A stretch of 45,797 nt of DNA from an uncultured Clostridia bacterium (GTDB lineage Bacteria; Bacillota; Clostridia; Oscillospirales; Ruminococcaceae), in the NCBI GenBank assembly GCA_947627875.1, contig CANQXS010000021.1, positions 1-45,797 on the forward strand. Reading direction: 5' to 3'. Shown here in pieces: positions 35,930 through 43,426 of the stretch. Positions within the stretch are counted from its first letter, which is position 1, and each line of letters opens with the position of its first letter. The translations under genes and the position numbers were made by a program. Below the pieces are notes generated by a model. The model was not told the DNA's origin, ran no database searches, and saw only the letters and a program-made list of their open reading frames with translations.

Positions 35930-36113
35930 CGAGGGCGGCTGAATTCGGCTGCCGTCAGTGCGGCGCAGGGGTTTGAGCAAGCTTTTTGCTGACCGAGCGC
36001 CGCATTTTCCTGCCCTCGAGGGGCGAAGCCCTGCCCGCCCTTCGGGCGGGCGTGCGCGCCGCAAAGCGGCGCGCCTTGCAGCCGGCTCCGCCGGCTGCAA
36101 AGGGCTTCGCCCC
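35930..36113. repeat. Two nested multi-branch palindromic structures
   Basis: The second half is the striking one. GGGGCGAAGCCCT (36020-36032) pairs perfectly with AGGGCTTCGCCCC (36101-36113) and encloses three perfect hairpins: 36033-36051 (loop TTCGG-type), 36054-36074 (loop AAA) and 36078-36098 (loop TCC). That is a four-stem cloverleaf. The first half has an outer stem CGAGGGC/GCCCTCG (35930-35936 and 36012-36018) with TGCGGCGC/GCGCCGCA and AGCA/TGCT inside. It may terminate the M28 gene, but it is far larger than a terminator needs to be. Confidence 0.75.
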
Positions 36114-36143
36114 GCATAATGCGCAAAATTTCGCTTTTTGCTA

Positions 36144-36172
36144 TTGAATTCCTCGGAAGAATGATGTATACT
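36144..36172 (+). promoter_or_regulatory. SigA-type promoter of the phosphohexomutase gene
   Basis: TTGAAT (36144-36149), 17 bases, TATACT (36167-36172), 40 bases before the start codon. Confidence 0.72.
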
Positions 36173-36212
36173 AATATCAGCGTATATTCATTTACCGAAA
36201 GGAGCAAAAATC

Positions 36213-37931
36213 ATGAAAGAAATGGAACTTTATAAGCTTTGGCTTGAAAATGCCACCGAAGACCCCGACCTCATCGAAGAGCTGAAATCGATCGAGGGCA
36301 ACGAAGAGGAGATAAAAGACCGCTTCTACCGCGATATGGAATTCGGCACGGCGGGGCTTCGCGGCGTTATAGGCGCGGGAACCTTCCGCCTCAATATCTA
36401 CACGATCCGTCAGGCCACGCAGGGTCTTTCCGACTATGTAAACGGCGCATTCAAGAACGCCGCCGTCGCCATCGCCTACGATTCGAGAATAAAGTCCGAC
36501 GTCTTCGCCAAGGAAGCCGCGCGCGTCCTTGCGGGCAACGGCATTAAGGCTTATATTTACTCCGAGCTTATGCCCACCCCGATGCTCTCTTGGGCGGTAA
36601 GAAAGCTCGGCTGCAAGGCGGGAATAGTCGTCACCGCCTCGCATAACCCCTCTAAATACAACGGCTATAAGGCTTACGGCGCCGACGGCTGCCAGATGAC
36701 CACCGAGTCGGCAGACATCGTTTACGCCGCAATTCAGAAGACCCCGATGTTCGGCGGAGCCAAGCTCGCCGACTTCGACGATGCCCTCAAGAGCGGAATG
36801 ATAGAATATATCGGTCAGGACGTTATCGACGCCTACCTCGACGAGGTCCAAAAACAGCAGGTCCACCCCGAGATCACCCCCGTAAGCGGCTTAAAGGTCG
36901 TCTACACCCCCCTCAACGGCACCGGAAACAAGCCAGTCCGCGAAATTCTCCGCAGAGTGGGCATAAGCGACGTGACCGTCGTTCCCGAGCAGGAGAACCC
37001 CGACGGCAACTTCCCGACCTGCCCCTTCCCGAACCCCGAGATAAAAGAAGCCCTCGCAAAGGGGCTTGAGCTCTGCAAGACCGTTAAGCCCGACCTTCTT
37101 CTCGCCACCGACCCCGACTGCGACCGCGTCGGCATAGCCGTCCCCGATCCCGACGGAAATTACGTTCTGTTCAGCGGAAACGAAGTAGGAGCTCTGCTCC
37201 TTGAATACATCTGCAAGGAGCGAATCGCCCTCGGCACTATGCCCGAGCGTCCAGTCGCCGTAAAGTCGATAGTCACTACCGAAATTGCCTCGGCTATCGC
37301 CCGCGAATACGGCGTCGAGCTCAGAAACGTCCTCACCGGCTTTAAATTCATCGGCGAGCAGATAGGCTATCTCGAAGCCGCCGGAGAAGACAGCCGCTAC
37401 ATATTCGGTTTTGAAGAGAGCTACGGCTACCTCGCCGGCTCTTATGTCAGAGATAAAGACGCCGTAGTCGGTTCGATGATGATATGCGATATGGCGGCGT
37501 TCTACCGCTCTAAGGGCATTTCGCTCCTCGAAGCGCGCGAGGCTCTCTATAAGAAATACGGCAACTACTGCCACAGCGTAGGCAACTTCGTCTGCGAGGG
37601 CGCCGCGGGAATGGCGGAAATGGCTCAGCTTATGCATAAGGTCCATTCCGAGCCCTTCAAGGAGATAGCGGGCTTCAAGGTCGTCGGTCTTGCCGACTAC
37701 GAAAAGAGAGTCGACACCGACCTCAAAACCGGTGCCGAGACCCCGATAAACCTTCCGAAGTCCGACGTTTTGCAGTTCAGGCTTGAAAACGGTTCGTCGG
37801 TCATAATCCGCCCCTCCGGCACCGAGCCGAAGATAAAGGGCTACTACACCGCTATCGCGCCCACTCACGACGAGGCGCAAGCGCTCTGCAACAGGCTTGC
37901 GGCCGACTTCAAGGCAAAACTCGGGTTCTGA
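36213..37931 (+). CDS. Phosphoglucomutase/phosphomannomutase
   Basis: A 572-residue alpha-D-phosphohexomutase that interconverts sugar 1- and 6-phosphates. The phosphorylated Ser143 is in TASHNPSKYNGYK, the magnesium loop is DPDCDRVG (Asp300, Asp302, Asp304), the sugar loop is EESYGYL at about 401, and the phosphate-binding loop is RPSGTEPKIKGY near 530. Length and the early GTAGLRG block match the Firmicutes PgcA type. It supplies precursors for cell-wall glucans or glycogen. It has its own promoter and terminator. Confidence 0.95.
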   Translation: MKEMELYKLWLENATEDPDLIEELKSIEGNEEEIKDRFYRDMEFGTAGLRGVIGAGTFRLNIYTIRQATQGLSDYVNGAFKNAAVAIAYDSRIKSDVFAKEAARVLAGNGIKAYIYSELMPTPMLSWAVRKLGCKAGIVVTASHNPSKYNGYKAYGADGCQMTTESADIVYAAIQKTPMFGGAKLADFDDALKSGMIEYIGQDVIDAYLDEVQKQQVHPEITPVSGLKVVYTPLNGTGNKPVREILRRVGISDVTVVPEQENPDGNFPTCPFPNPEIKEALAKGLELCKTVKPDLLLATDPDCDRVGIAVPDPDGNYVLFSGNEVGALLLEYICKERIALGTMPERPVAVKSIVTTEIASAIAREYGVELRNVLTGFKFIGEQIGYLEAAGEDSRYIFGFEESYGYLAGSYVRDKDAVVGSMMICDMAAFYRSKGISLLEAREALYKKYGNYCHSVGNFVCEGAAGMAEMAQLMHKVHSEPFKEIAGFKVVGLADYEKRVDTDLKTGAETPINLPKSDVLQFRLENGSSVIIRPSGTEPKIKGYYTAIAPTHDEAQALCNRLAADFKAKLGF

Positions 37932-37945
37932 TTAAAATAGCGCGT

Positions 37946-37976
37946 CCTCCCTGCCAAATCGGCGGGGAGGCTTTTT
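37946..37976 (+). terminator. Terminator of the phosphohexomutase gene
   Basis: CCTCCCTGCC pairs with GGCGGGGAGG (one mismatch) and CTTTTT follows. Confidence 0.8.
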
Positions 37977-37983
37977 ATGCGCC

Positions 37984-38050
37984 TATTTTCAAGGAACTTA
38001 AAACATTTTCCGCTTAGCGGAGGGCCGTGCCGTTCGCCTAACGGTGAACG
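37984..38050. repeat. Diverged copy of the GTTCGCC-AACGGTGAAC repeat
   Basis: TATTTTCAAGGA, then a hairpin (CCGC/GCGG), then GTTCGCCTAACGGTGAAC. The same order with the same end blocks is found at 45255-45325 and, in part, at 41954-42020. The central hairpin differs in sequence. Confidence 0.55.
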
Positions 38051-38140
38051 GGGAAGCTTAGGAGTGCGGAAGAAAAAAGCTCCGCCTGCCTTTAGTCAAA
38101 ATCTCCAAAACGGCCGAAAGTTTTCTGTCATATAAAAGCC

Positions 38141-38170
38141 TTGCAAGCCGGTGCCGAATGGTGTTATAAT
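38141..38170 (+). promoter_or_regulatory. SigA-type promoter of the DUF1846 gene
   Basis: TTGCAA (38141-38146), 18 bases, TATAAT (38165-38170), 28 bases before the start codon. Confidence 0.68.
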
Positions 38171-38198
38171 TTTAATAATAATGTAATTCGGAGGGAAT

Positions 38199-39683
38199 AT
38201 GAATAAAATCGGTTTTGACAACGACAAATACCTCAGCCTTCAGTCGCGCTGCATAAAGGAGCGCATCGAAAGCTTCGGCGGCAAGCTTTATCTCGAATTC
38301 GGCGGCAAGCTCTTCGACGACTACCACGCCTCACGCGTCCTGCCCGGCTTCAAGCCCGATTCCAAGCTCCAGATGCTCCTTCAACTCCGCGACCAGGCGG
38401 AGATAGTGGTGGTAATAAGCTCCGAGGATATAGTCCAGAATAAGGTCCGCGCCGACATCGGCATCACCTACGATACCGACGTCCTCAGGCTTATAGACAG
38501 CTTCCGCAGCTACGGCTTATACGTCGGCAGCGTAGTCCTGACCCGCTACGGAGGTCAGCCCGCGGCAGAGGCTTTCGCGGAGCGATTAAAAGGTCTCGGC
38601 ATAACCGTTTACCGCCATTACCCGATAGAGGGCTACCCCGCAAACCTCAGCAAGGTAATAAGCGACGAGGGCTACGGCAAGAACGATTACATAGAGACCT
38701 CGCGCGAGCTTGTTGTGATTACCGCCCCCGGTCCGGGCAGCGGAAAGATGGCGACCTGCCTTTCGCAGCTCTACCACGAGCACAAGAGGGGAGTAAAGGC
38801 GGGCTACGCCAAGTTCGAGACCTTCCCGATATGGTCGATACCGCTCAACCACCCCGTAAACCTCGCCTATGAAGCCGCGACCGCCGATCTGAGCGACGTC
38901 AATATGATCGACCCCTACCACCTCGAAGCCTACGGGAAGTTAGCCGTAAATTACAACCGCGATATTGAGGTCTTCCCTGTCCTCAACGCGATGTTCAATA
39001 TGATACTCGGCGAATCTCCCTATAAGTCACCGACGGATATGGGCGTTAATATGGCGGGATTCTGCATCGTCGACGACGACGCCTGTTCCGAGGCTTCAAA
39101 GCAGGAGATACTCAGAAGATACTACAAGACCCTCTGCCAAAAGGTCACCGGCGGGGCGAAGGAAGAAGAGGTCTTGAGGATAGAGCTCCTTATGAAGAAG
39201 GCGGGGATAACAACTGCCGACCGCAAGCCGGTCGTTCCCGCGCTCGAAAAAGCCGAGCTCACCGGAGACCCCGCCGCCGCGATAGAGCTCTGTGACGGCA
39301 GGATCATCACGGGAAAGACCTCCGAGCTCCTCGGCGCTTCTTCGGCGCTGCTCCTTAACTCTCTGAAAGCCTTGGCGGGGATACCCGACGGCGAGCTTCT
39401 GATCTCGCCGAAGGTGATTGAACCGATACAGCGGCTAAAGGTCAACCACCTCGGCAACGAGAACCCGCGGCTCCATACCGACGAGGTGCTCATCGCGCTC
39501 TGTATCTGCGCCTCGGAGAACCCGACGGCTCAGCTCGCCCTCGACCGGTTAAAAAAGCTCTCGGGCGCGGAAATGCATTCGAGCGTTATCCTCTCGTCGG
39601 TCGATATAAAGACCTTCGGAAAGCTCGGGGTAAACGTCACCTGCGAGCCGGTCTACCAAAAGCAAAGGCTTTACCACAAATAA
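38199..39683 (+). CDS. DUF1846 family protein
   Basis: A 494-residue cytoplasmic protein of the DUF1846 family, recognised from the start (IGFDNDKYLSLQSRCIKERI and YLEFGGKLFDDYHASRVLPGF) and from APGPGSGKMATCLSQLYHEH, a loop that looks nucleotide-binding. The family is widespread in Firmicutes; structures exist for members but a function is not settled. A conserved P-loop-like GPGSGK argues for a phosphate ligand. Length is normal. It is a one-gene unit between a promoter and a strong terminator. Confidence 0.95.
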   Translation: MNKIGFDNDKYLSLQSRCIKERIESFGGKLYLEFGGKLFDDYHASRVLPGFKPDSKLQMLLQLRDQAEIVVVISSEDIVQNKVRADIGITYDTDVLRLIDSFRSYGLYVGSVVLTRYGGQPAAEAFAERLKGLGITVYRHYPIEGYPANLSKVISDEGYGKNDYIETSRELVVITAPGPGSGKMATCLSQLYHEHKRGVKAGYAKFETFPIWSIPLNHPVNLAYEAATADLSDVNMIDPYHLEAYGKLAVNYNRDIEVFPVLNAMFNMILGESPYKSPTDMGVNMAGFCIVDDDACSEASKQEILRRYYKTLCQKVTGGAKEEEVLRIELLMKKAGITTADRKPVVPALEKAELTGDPAAAIELCDGRIITGKTSELLGASSALLLNSLKALAGIPDGELLISPKVIEPIQRLKVNHLGNENPRLHTDEVLIALCICASENPTAQLALDRLKKLSGAEMHSSVILSSVDIKTFGKLGVNVTCEPVYQKQRLYHK

Positions 39684-39687
39684 AAAA

Positions 39688-39726
39688 GCGCCTCGGCTCC
39701 GGAAAGCTGCCGGAGCCGAGGCTTTA
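39688..39726. terminator. Terminator after DUF1846 gene
   Basis: CCTCGGCTCCGG at 39691-39702 pairs perfectly with CCGGAGCCGAGG at 39710-39721. A-run on the left and TTTA on the right allow action in both directions, also for the converging gene at 39743. Confidence 0.85.
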
Positions 39727-39742
39727 GTGGGTTTGAAATTTC

Positions 39743-40240
39743 TCACCGGACGATGTCTAAGTAAATGACGTATTTTTCCTTTGCGCTGACTACTTTATAC
39801 CGCGGCTTTTTTGAAAAAGGCAGGCGGTATTTTTTTCTTCTCAGGAATTTTCGCGCCTCAGGTCTTACGGTAAAGACTGTTAAGCCGAGAGCTTCGAGAG
39901 CCGAAGAAATTCTTGAACAGACAGCCATTGCGCAGTCGGGTTCTTCGCCGAAGGATTCTATCATATAGTATTCCGCTCTGCCGTCGGGTCGAAAAAGAAC
40001 CTCGCCGTCGGGAAATTCCTCAATGGCGGTAACGCTGCCGCTGCCGCGCTGCATTTTGCAGATATATCCCGATATCCGCCGCCTGCCGTTTTCTGAGGAG
40101 CTCAGGCTTGCGCCTTTTATCAGCGCGACTACTTCGTCGGAATATCTTTTCGCGGTCTTTTCGATCAGCCTCAGCCTTTCCTGCTCTGACCTGTATGCGC
40201 GCTCTTCGGCGGAATTTTTCTCAAAATCGTTGTAGTCCAT
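39743..40240 (-). CDS. Protein of unknown function, divergent from an HTH regulator
   Basis: A 165-residue soluble protein with a charged helical N-terminus (EERAYRSEQERLRLIEKTAKRYSDE), a beta-rich middle (ISGYICKMQRGSGSVTAIEEFPDGEVLF) and a basic C-terminus (FLRRKKYRLPFSKKPRYKVV). I do not recognise a family. Its promoter is a perfect SigA consensus whose spacer is filled by a palindromic operator, so it should be strong and tightly repressed. No clear AGGAGG is seen; GAGGGCG stands about ten bases from the ATG. The divergent gene encodes a small Cro/CI-like protein, the likely repressor. Confidence 0.7.
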   Translation of the reverse strand: MDYNDFEKNSAEERAYRSEQERLRLIEKTAKRYSDEVVALIKGASLSSSENGRRRISGYICKMQRGSGSVTAIEEFPDGEVLFRPDGRAEYYMIESFGEEPDCAMAVCSRISSALEALGLTVFTVRPEARKFLRRKKYRLPFSKKPRYKVVSAKEKYVIYLDIVR

Positions 40241-40269
40241 TTAATAAATCGCCCTCGTTTTCACTGTAT

Positions 40270-40320
40270 ATTATAGTCACAATTATGACTATTGTCAAGT
40301 ATATAACAACAATTTATTCT
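40270..40320. promoter_or_regulatory. Divergent promoters sharing a palindromic operator
   Basis: Minus strand: TTGACA (40293-40298), 17 bases, TATAAT (40270-40275), perfect consensus. Plus strand: TTGTCA (40292-40297), 17 bases, TATTCT (40315-40320). The inverted repeat ATAGTCA-N6-TGACTAT (40273-40292) fills the spacer of the minus promoter and touches both -35 boxes. One bound dimer could block both promoters. Confidence 0.78.
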
Positions 40321-40346
40321 AAAAATAGGATAAAGGAGTGATATAC

Positions 40347-40556
40347 TTGATAAGCTATGCTCCGTTTTGGCGGACTTTAAAGGAACGCGGGGTATCGACG
40401 TATGCTCTGATAAACAAACACGGGATAAGCAGCGCGACCATAGCGAGAATGAAAAAAGGCGGCGGCATAAGCACCCTTAAAATAGACGATTTCTGCCGGA
40501 TACTTGACTGCAAGGTAGAGGACATAATAGAATATAAAGAAAGCGAGCAAAAATGA
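40347..40556 (+). CDS. Small Cro/CI-type helix-turn-helix regulator
   Basis: A 69-residue protein that is almost entirely a Cro/CI-like DNA-binding domain: FWRTLKERGVSTYALINKHG, then SSATIARMKKGGGIST for the recognition helix, and FCRILDCKVEDIIEY at the end. This is the YozG-like short XRE type. The start is taken as TTG 40347, eight bases after AAAGGAG; the upstream GTG is inside the ribosome site. It is divergent from the gene at 39743, with the shared operator between them, and is probably autorepressed. A terminator follows directly. Confidence 0.86.
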   Translation: MISYAPFWRTLKERGVSTYALINKHGISSATIARMKKGGGISTLKIDDFCRILDCKVEDIIEYKESEQK

Positions 40557-40593
40557 ACCGACGGCGCCGATAAGCGGTGCCGCCGGTTTTGTA
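40557..40593 (+). terminator. Terminator of the HTH regulator gene
   Basis: ACCGACGGCGCC-like left arm pairs with GGTGCCGCCGGT, followed by TTTG. It also faces the converging araD gene. Confidence 0.75.
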
Positions 40594-40604
40594 TGTATCG
40601 CCGT

Positions 40605-41303
40605 TTATTTTTTGACCTGCCCGTAATAGGCGTTGGCGCCGTGCTTTCTCAGGTAGTGCTTGTCCAAAAGCTCCTGCTGCATCGTTTCAACGTCGCCGCC
40701 GTTGATTATCTTTGCATACATCGCCATCTTTGCGCATTCCTCGAGTATGACCGAGTGGTGGACGGAATCAACTGCATCCTTGCCCCAGGTGAACGGGCCG
40801 TGTGAATGAACGAGAACGCAGGGTATAGCGTCGGGGTCGAGGTCCTTAAAGGTCTCGATGATGACGAGTCCGGTGTTCTTCTCGTATTCTCCGGCAATCT
40901 CCTCGGGGGTCATCTTGCGGGTGCAGGGAACCGCTCCGTAGAAGTAGTCGCCGTGGGTGGTGCCGAGGGCGGGAATGGGCTTGCCCGCCTGAGCGAACGA
41001 GGTGGCGAAGGTGGAATGGGTGTGGGTCACTCCGCCGATGTTCGGGAAAGCCTTGTAGAATTCGATGTGAGTCGGCGTATCGGAGGAGGGTCTTAAGTCG
41101 CCCTCTACGACCTTTCCGTTAAGGTCGACGACCACCATATCCTCGGGCTTCATTTCGTCATATTCAACGCCCGACGGTTTGATGACAATAAGCCCCTTTT
41201 CGCGGTCGATACCCGAGACGTTTCCCCAGGTGAAGGTGATGAGTCCGTAGCGCGGCAGCATCATATTCGCCTCGTAGACTTCTTTTTTCAGTTTTTCCAG
41301 CAT
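40605..41303 (-). CDS. araD: L-ribulose-5-phosphate 4-epimerase
   Basis: A 232-residue class II aldolase-fold enzyme that turns L-ribulose 5-phosphate into D-xylulose 5-phosphate. Marks are [36 protein letters not shown], the zinc histidines in [16 protein letters not shown] and [10 protein letters not shown], and the C-terminal [17 protein letters not shown] with the catalytic tyrosine region. The last motif favours AraD over fuculose aldolase. The start at 41303 has AAAGG upstream. No araA or araB lies next to it. Confidence 0.94.
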   Translation of the reverse strand: MLEKLKKEVYEANMMLPRYGLITFTWGNVSGIDREKGLIVIKPSGVEYDEMKPEDMVVVDLNGKVVEGDLRPSSDTPTHIEFYKAFPNIGGVTHTHSTFATSFAQAGKPIPALGTTHGDYFYGAVPCTRKMTPEEIAGEYEKNTGLVIIETFKDLDPDAIPCVLVHSHGPFTWGKDAVDSVHHSVILEECAKMAMYAKIINGGDVETMQQELLDKHYLRKHGANAYYGQVKK

Positions 41304-41371
41304 TTTTAACTCAACCTTTCTTTTTTGCGGGTAACTTTTTCCCGCTTTATTCATATACTGTTATAGCAGAG

Positions 41372-41854
41372 CTATTCCAAGTCGGCGTGTGTGCAGAGGA
41401 TACCTGCGGGAATGATGTCGATAGCGGCGTAAGAGGGCGCGAGCCCGTCTCTCGGGAGCCCGAGGCTTCCGGGGTTGATGTAGTAAACGCCGTCTTTGTA
41501 TTCGCACCTCCTGACGTGGGTATGACCGTAGAGAACGAGGTCGGCGCCGTTATCCTTTGCGAGCTTTTTGAGACCCATAAGCCCGAAGTTTACATGCTGC
41601 AAATGCCCGTGGCAGTAGATTATCTTCTTGCCCTCGACCTCGACCGTCCCAACGAACGGCTCCATAGAGCCGCGGTCGCAGTTGCCGGCGGCGCAAAGAA
41701 TCCTCTTGTCGGGGTAGAGCGAAGGGATATCGTCGAGATCGCCCTCGGCGTCTCCGAGAAATATGTAGAGGTCGGTTGTGAGAGCGGTCTGCTCAAAGAG
41801 CTTGCGCACGTTTTGGTAATGCCTGTGAGAGTCTGAAAAAGCGATTATTCTCAT
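41372..41854 (-). CDS. YfcE/MJ0936-type metallophosphoesterase
   Basis: A 160-residue calcineurin-like phosphodiesterase with all metal motifs: SDSHRH, LGDAEGD, AGNCDRG, CHGHLQH and YGHTHVR. Members cleave phosphodiesters in vitro, and the natural substrate is unknown. AAAGGAG lies six bases before the ATG. It is followed on the same strand by araD with a gap of about 68 bases. Confidence 0.94.
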   Translation of the reverse strand: MRIIAFSDSHRHYQNVRKLFEQTALTTDLYIFLGDAEGDLDDIPSLYPDKRILCAAGNCDRGSMEPFVGTVEVEGKKIIYCHGHLQHVNFGLMGLKKLAKDNGADLVLYGHTHVRRCEYKDGVYYINPGSLGLPRDGLAPSYAAIDIIPAGILCTHADLE

Positions 41855-41965
41855 AAAAAACTCCTTTCAGCGGTTTACCCGTATATGTTACCACACCCGC
41901 GCGGATTTTTCAACCCCGAAGAGGAGATTTTTGATAACGGGAGAACAATTTTTAAGGGAAGCCAA

Positions 41966-42020
41966 AATACCCCTCCCCTCGAGGGGAGGGGTCGGTTGTT
42001 CGCCGAACGGTGAACGACCG
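41966..42020 (+). repeat. Dispersed repeat with CCCCTCCCCTC palindrome, copy 1
   Basis: A 55-base unit that matches 45271-45325 at 54 of 55 positions. It has a perfect CCCCTC/GAGGGG palindrome followed by a GTTCGCC-GAACGGTGAAC hairpin. A diverged third copy is at 37984. Confidence 0.85.
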
Positions 42021-42230
42021 TACACGAAATTCCGGTCGAGAGCGAAGCGAACGACATAGCGACGCCGATTATATTTTCCTTTACAACAAGGTTATGGCGT
42101 CGCTTGTCCCCCTCGCCCTCCGCGAGGGAGAGGGGGCAGGGGGTATGGAAGCAAAAAGCTTCGGCGCCTGCCGAGGTTTTCCCCGCCGATAGGCGGCAAG
42201 CTTTCTATTTGCCTCGCCTTGCTCGGCAAA

Positions 42231-42404
42231 CAGGGGACCCCTTAATAGGGTCCCCTGCGCCCGAACCGTCCACCGGACGGATTCGGGCTACCCTCCTGAT
42301 TTTTAGTCGTATAAGTATTTCGCGCTCTGCGGAGCGCGACCAGAGGCTTCTCGCCTCTGGACTCGTCGCCACCCTTTTGAAAAAGGGTGGATCGAAAACT
42401 TTTA
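42231..42404 (+). repeat. Five-hairpin dispersed element, copy 2
   Basis: In order: CAGGGGACC/GGTCCCCTG (42231-42257), CCCGAACCGTCC/GGACGGATTCGGG (about 42260-42286), CGCGCTC-TGCG-GAGCGCG (42321-42338), CCAGAGGC-TTCTC-GCCTCTGG (42340-42360), CCACCCTTTT-GA-AAAAGGGTGG (42369-42390), then ATCGAAAACTTTTA. It pairs stem for stem with copy 1 at 24439-24609. Stem sequences differ by compensating changes and the loops are the same. Confidence 0.8.
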
Positions 42405-42446
42405 AGTTTTTCTGCTATAAACTCATTTCATTTCGGAGGAATCGTT

Positions 42447-42698
42447 ATGAACCTAAGCAAAAACCAGCTCGACTCGCTTGTTGCGATGACGTCGAAAAAG
42501 CTCGGAGTATCCGAAAATCAGCTCCGAACCGAGCTCCAAAAGGGGACCTTCGACAGGCTCCTCGCCACTCTGCCTAAAAACGACGCCGCAAAGCTCACGG
42601 CGGCGCTCTCGAACCCCGCAACGGCTCAGGCGGTGCTCTCGAGCCCGCAGGCAAGGGAGCTTATGAACAAGCTCTTCGGCGATAAAAAGAACAACTGA
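42447..42698 (+). CDS. Small protein of unknown function, first of three
   Basis: An 83-residue helical protein: NLSKNQLDSLVAMTSKKLGV, ENQLRTELQKGTFDRLLATL and SSPQARELMNKLFGDKK. No signal peptide or membrane segment. CGGAGGAATC precedes the ATG, and the frame upstream of it runs through repeat DNA, so this start is preferred. Three small genes follow each other closely here (this one, 42719 and 43068), which suggests a translationally coupled unit. I do not recognise the family; similar small genes are seen near sporulation or envelope genes in related bacteria, but nothing here proves that. Confidence 0.72.
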   Translation: MNLSKNQLDSLVAMTSKKLGVSENQLRTELQKGTFDRLLATLPKNDAAKLTAALSNPATAQAVLSSPQARELMNKLFGDKKNN

Positions 42699-42718
42699 CG
42701 TTTTTGGGAGGCGGCGGA

Positions 42719-43081
42719 ATGGAAGACATTGCCGAAAAGATATCGCAGATACTCTCTGACGAGGAATCCGTGAAGCAGCTCGGCGAAATAGCGCAGATGC
42801 TCGGATTTTCTCCCGAGCAGGCGCCCGCTCCGCCTGCCCGGCCGAACGGCGGGAGCGGCGAAATGCCGGATATCGGCGCGATAATGGCTCTCGCCGCCAA
42901 GCTCAAAGACGCCGATGCCGACGACGACAACGTGAATTTTTTAAAGGCGCTCCGCCCGCTTTTAAGCGAGGAAAAGCGCCCGAGGATAGACCGCGCGGTA
43001 AAAATACTCAGGCTGATAAATCTTCTTCCCGCGCTTAAGGACAGCGGGATTTTGGGAGGCGACCTGCTTGGCATCTTATAA
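42719..43081 (+). CDS. Small acidic protein of unknown function, second of three
   Basis: A 120-residue protein starting at the ATG after GGGAGG. It has an N-terminal helix (EDIAEKISQILSDEESVKQL), a Pro-rich hinge (QAPAPPARPNGGSGEMPD) and a helical C-terminus (LKDADADDDNVNFLKALRPL; IDRAVKILRLINLLP). It shares the general size and helical nature of the first gene. It overlaps the start of the third gene by 14 bases, so they are translated together. Function unknown. Confidence 0.75.
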   Translation: MEDIAEKISQILSDEESVKQLGEIAQMLGFSPEQAPAPPARPNGGSGEMPDIGAIMALAAKLKDADADDDNVNFLKALRPLLSEEKRPRIDRAVKILRLINLLPALKDSGILGGDLLGIL

Positions 43082-43370
43082 CGGCGACTTCAACCGAATG
43101 CAGGAAGAGGCTTTAAACCGCCTTCGCGAGATGCAGAGGCGCTCCCGCACCGCAGTGAACCAGCCCAAACCTCCGCAGCCCGAACCTAAGCCTCAGCCTC
43201 AGCCGCAGCCGAAGCCGCAGAGCCCGCCCCGCCCCGACGCGCTTAAAAGCCTCTTCGGAGACATAAAGATCGACTCCGAGAAGGCGCTGATACTTCTTAT
43301 GCTGTTCGTGCTCTATAAAAACAACGCCGATTTAAAGCTCCTGCTCGCGCTGGGGTATCTGCTTATTTAG
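43068..43370 (+). CDS. Small Pro/Gln-rich protein with hydrophobic end, third of three
   Basis: A 100-residue protein with a TTG start (43068) behind GGGAGG. The N-terminal helix is basic (NRMQEEALNRLREMQRRSR). A proline/glutamine spacer (PQPEPKPQPQPQPKPQ) follows, then about 45 residues with a short DIKIDSEK segment and a hydrophobic C-terminus (LILLMLFVLYKN; LLLALGYLLI). The last part could be a membrane hairpin, making it the anchor of the three-gene set. I do not recognise it. Confidence 0.7.
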   Translation: MASYNGDFNRMQEEALNRLREMQRRSRTAVNQPKPPQPEPKPQPQPQPKPQSPPRPDALKSLFGDIKIDSEKALILLMLFVLYKNNADLKLLLALGYLLI

Positions 43371-43426
43371 GGGAGGGGAGGCGCGCTTTCCAGCCTTTCT
43401 CTCCTCTTTTTCTTCGGTGAGAAAAG

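Larger units (their letters stand above)
41855..42446. other. Long repeat-filled intergenic region
   Basis: No credible gene lies here; the open frames across it are made of repeat sequence. It is a mosaic of hairpin modules: the GAGGGGAGGGG repeat (41966-42020), a CCCTCGCC/GGCGAGGG-like block near 42108-42135, a block at about 42137-42210 (GGAAGC-AAAA--TCGGCGCC-GCCGA then CCCGCCG/CGGC) that recurs at 45398-45462, and the five-hairpin element (42231-42404). The last about 40 bases hold the ribosome site of the next gene. Confidence 0.7.

Noticed and set aside
36020-36113. A tRNA or tmRNA reading of the cloverleaf
   Set aside because: No T-loop GTTCRANNC, no D-loop GG and the loops have three to five bases; the stem lengths do not fit.
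36891-37880. 329-codon minus-strand open frame
   Set aside because: Antisense of the phosphohexomutase gene, which is certain.
42104-42577. 157-codon plus-strand open frame over the repeat region
   Set aside because: Made of dispersed repeat sequence and running into the first small gene in another frame; no ribosome site.
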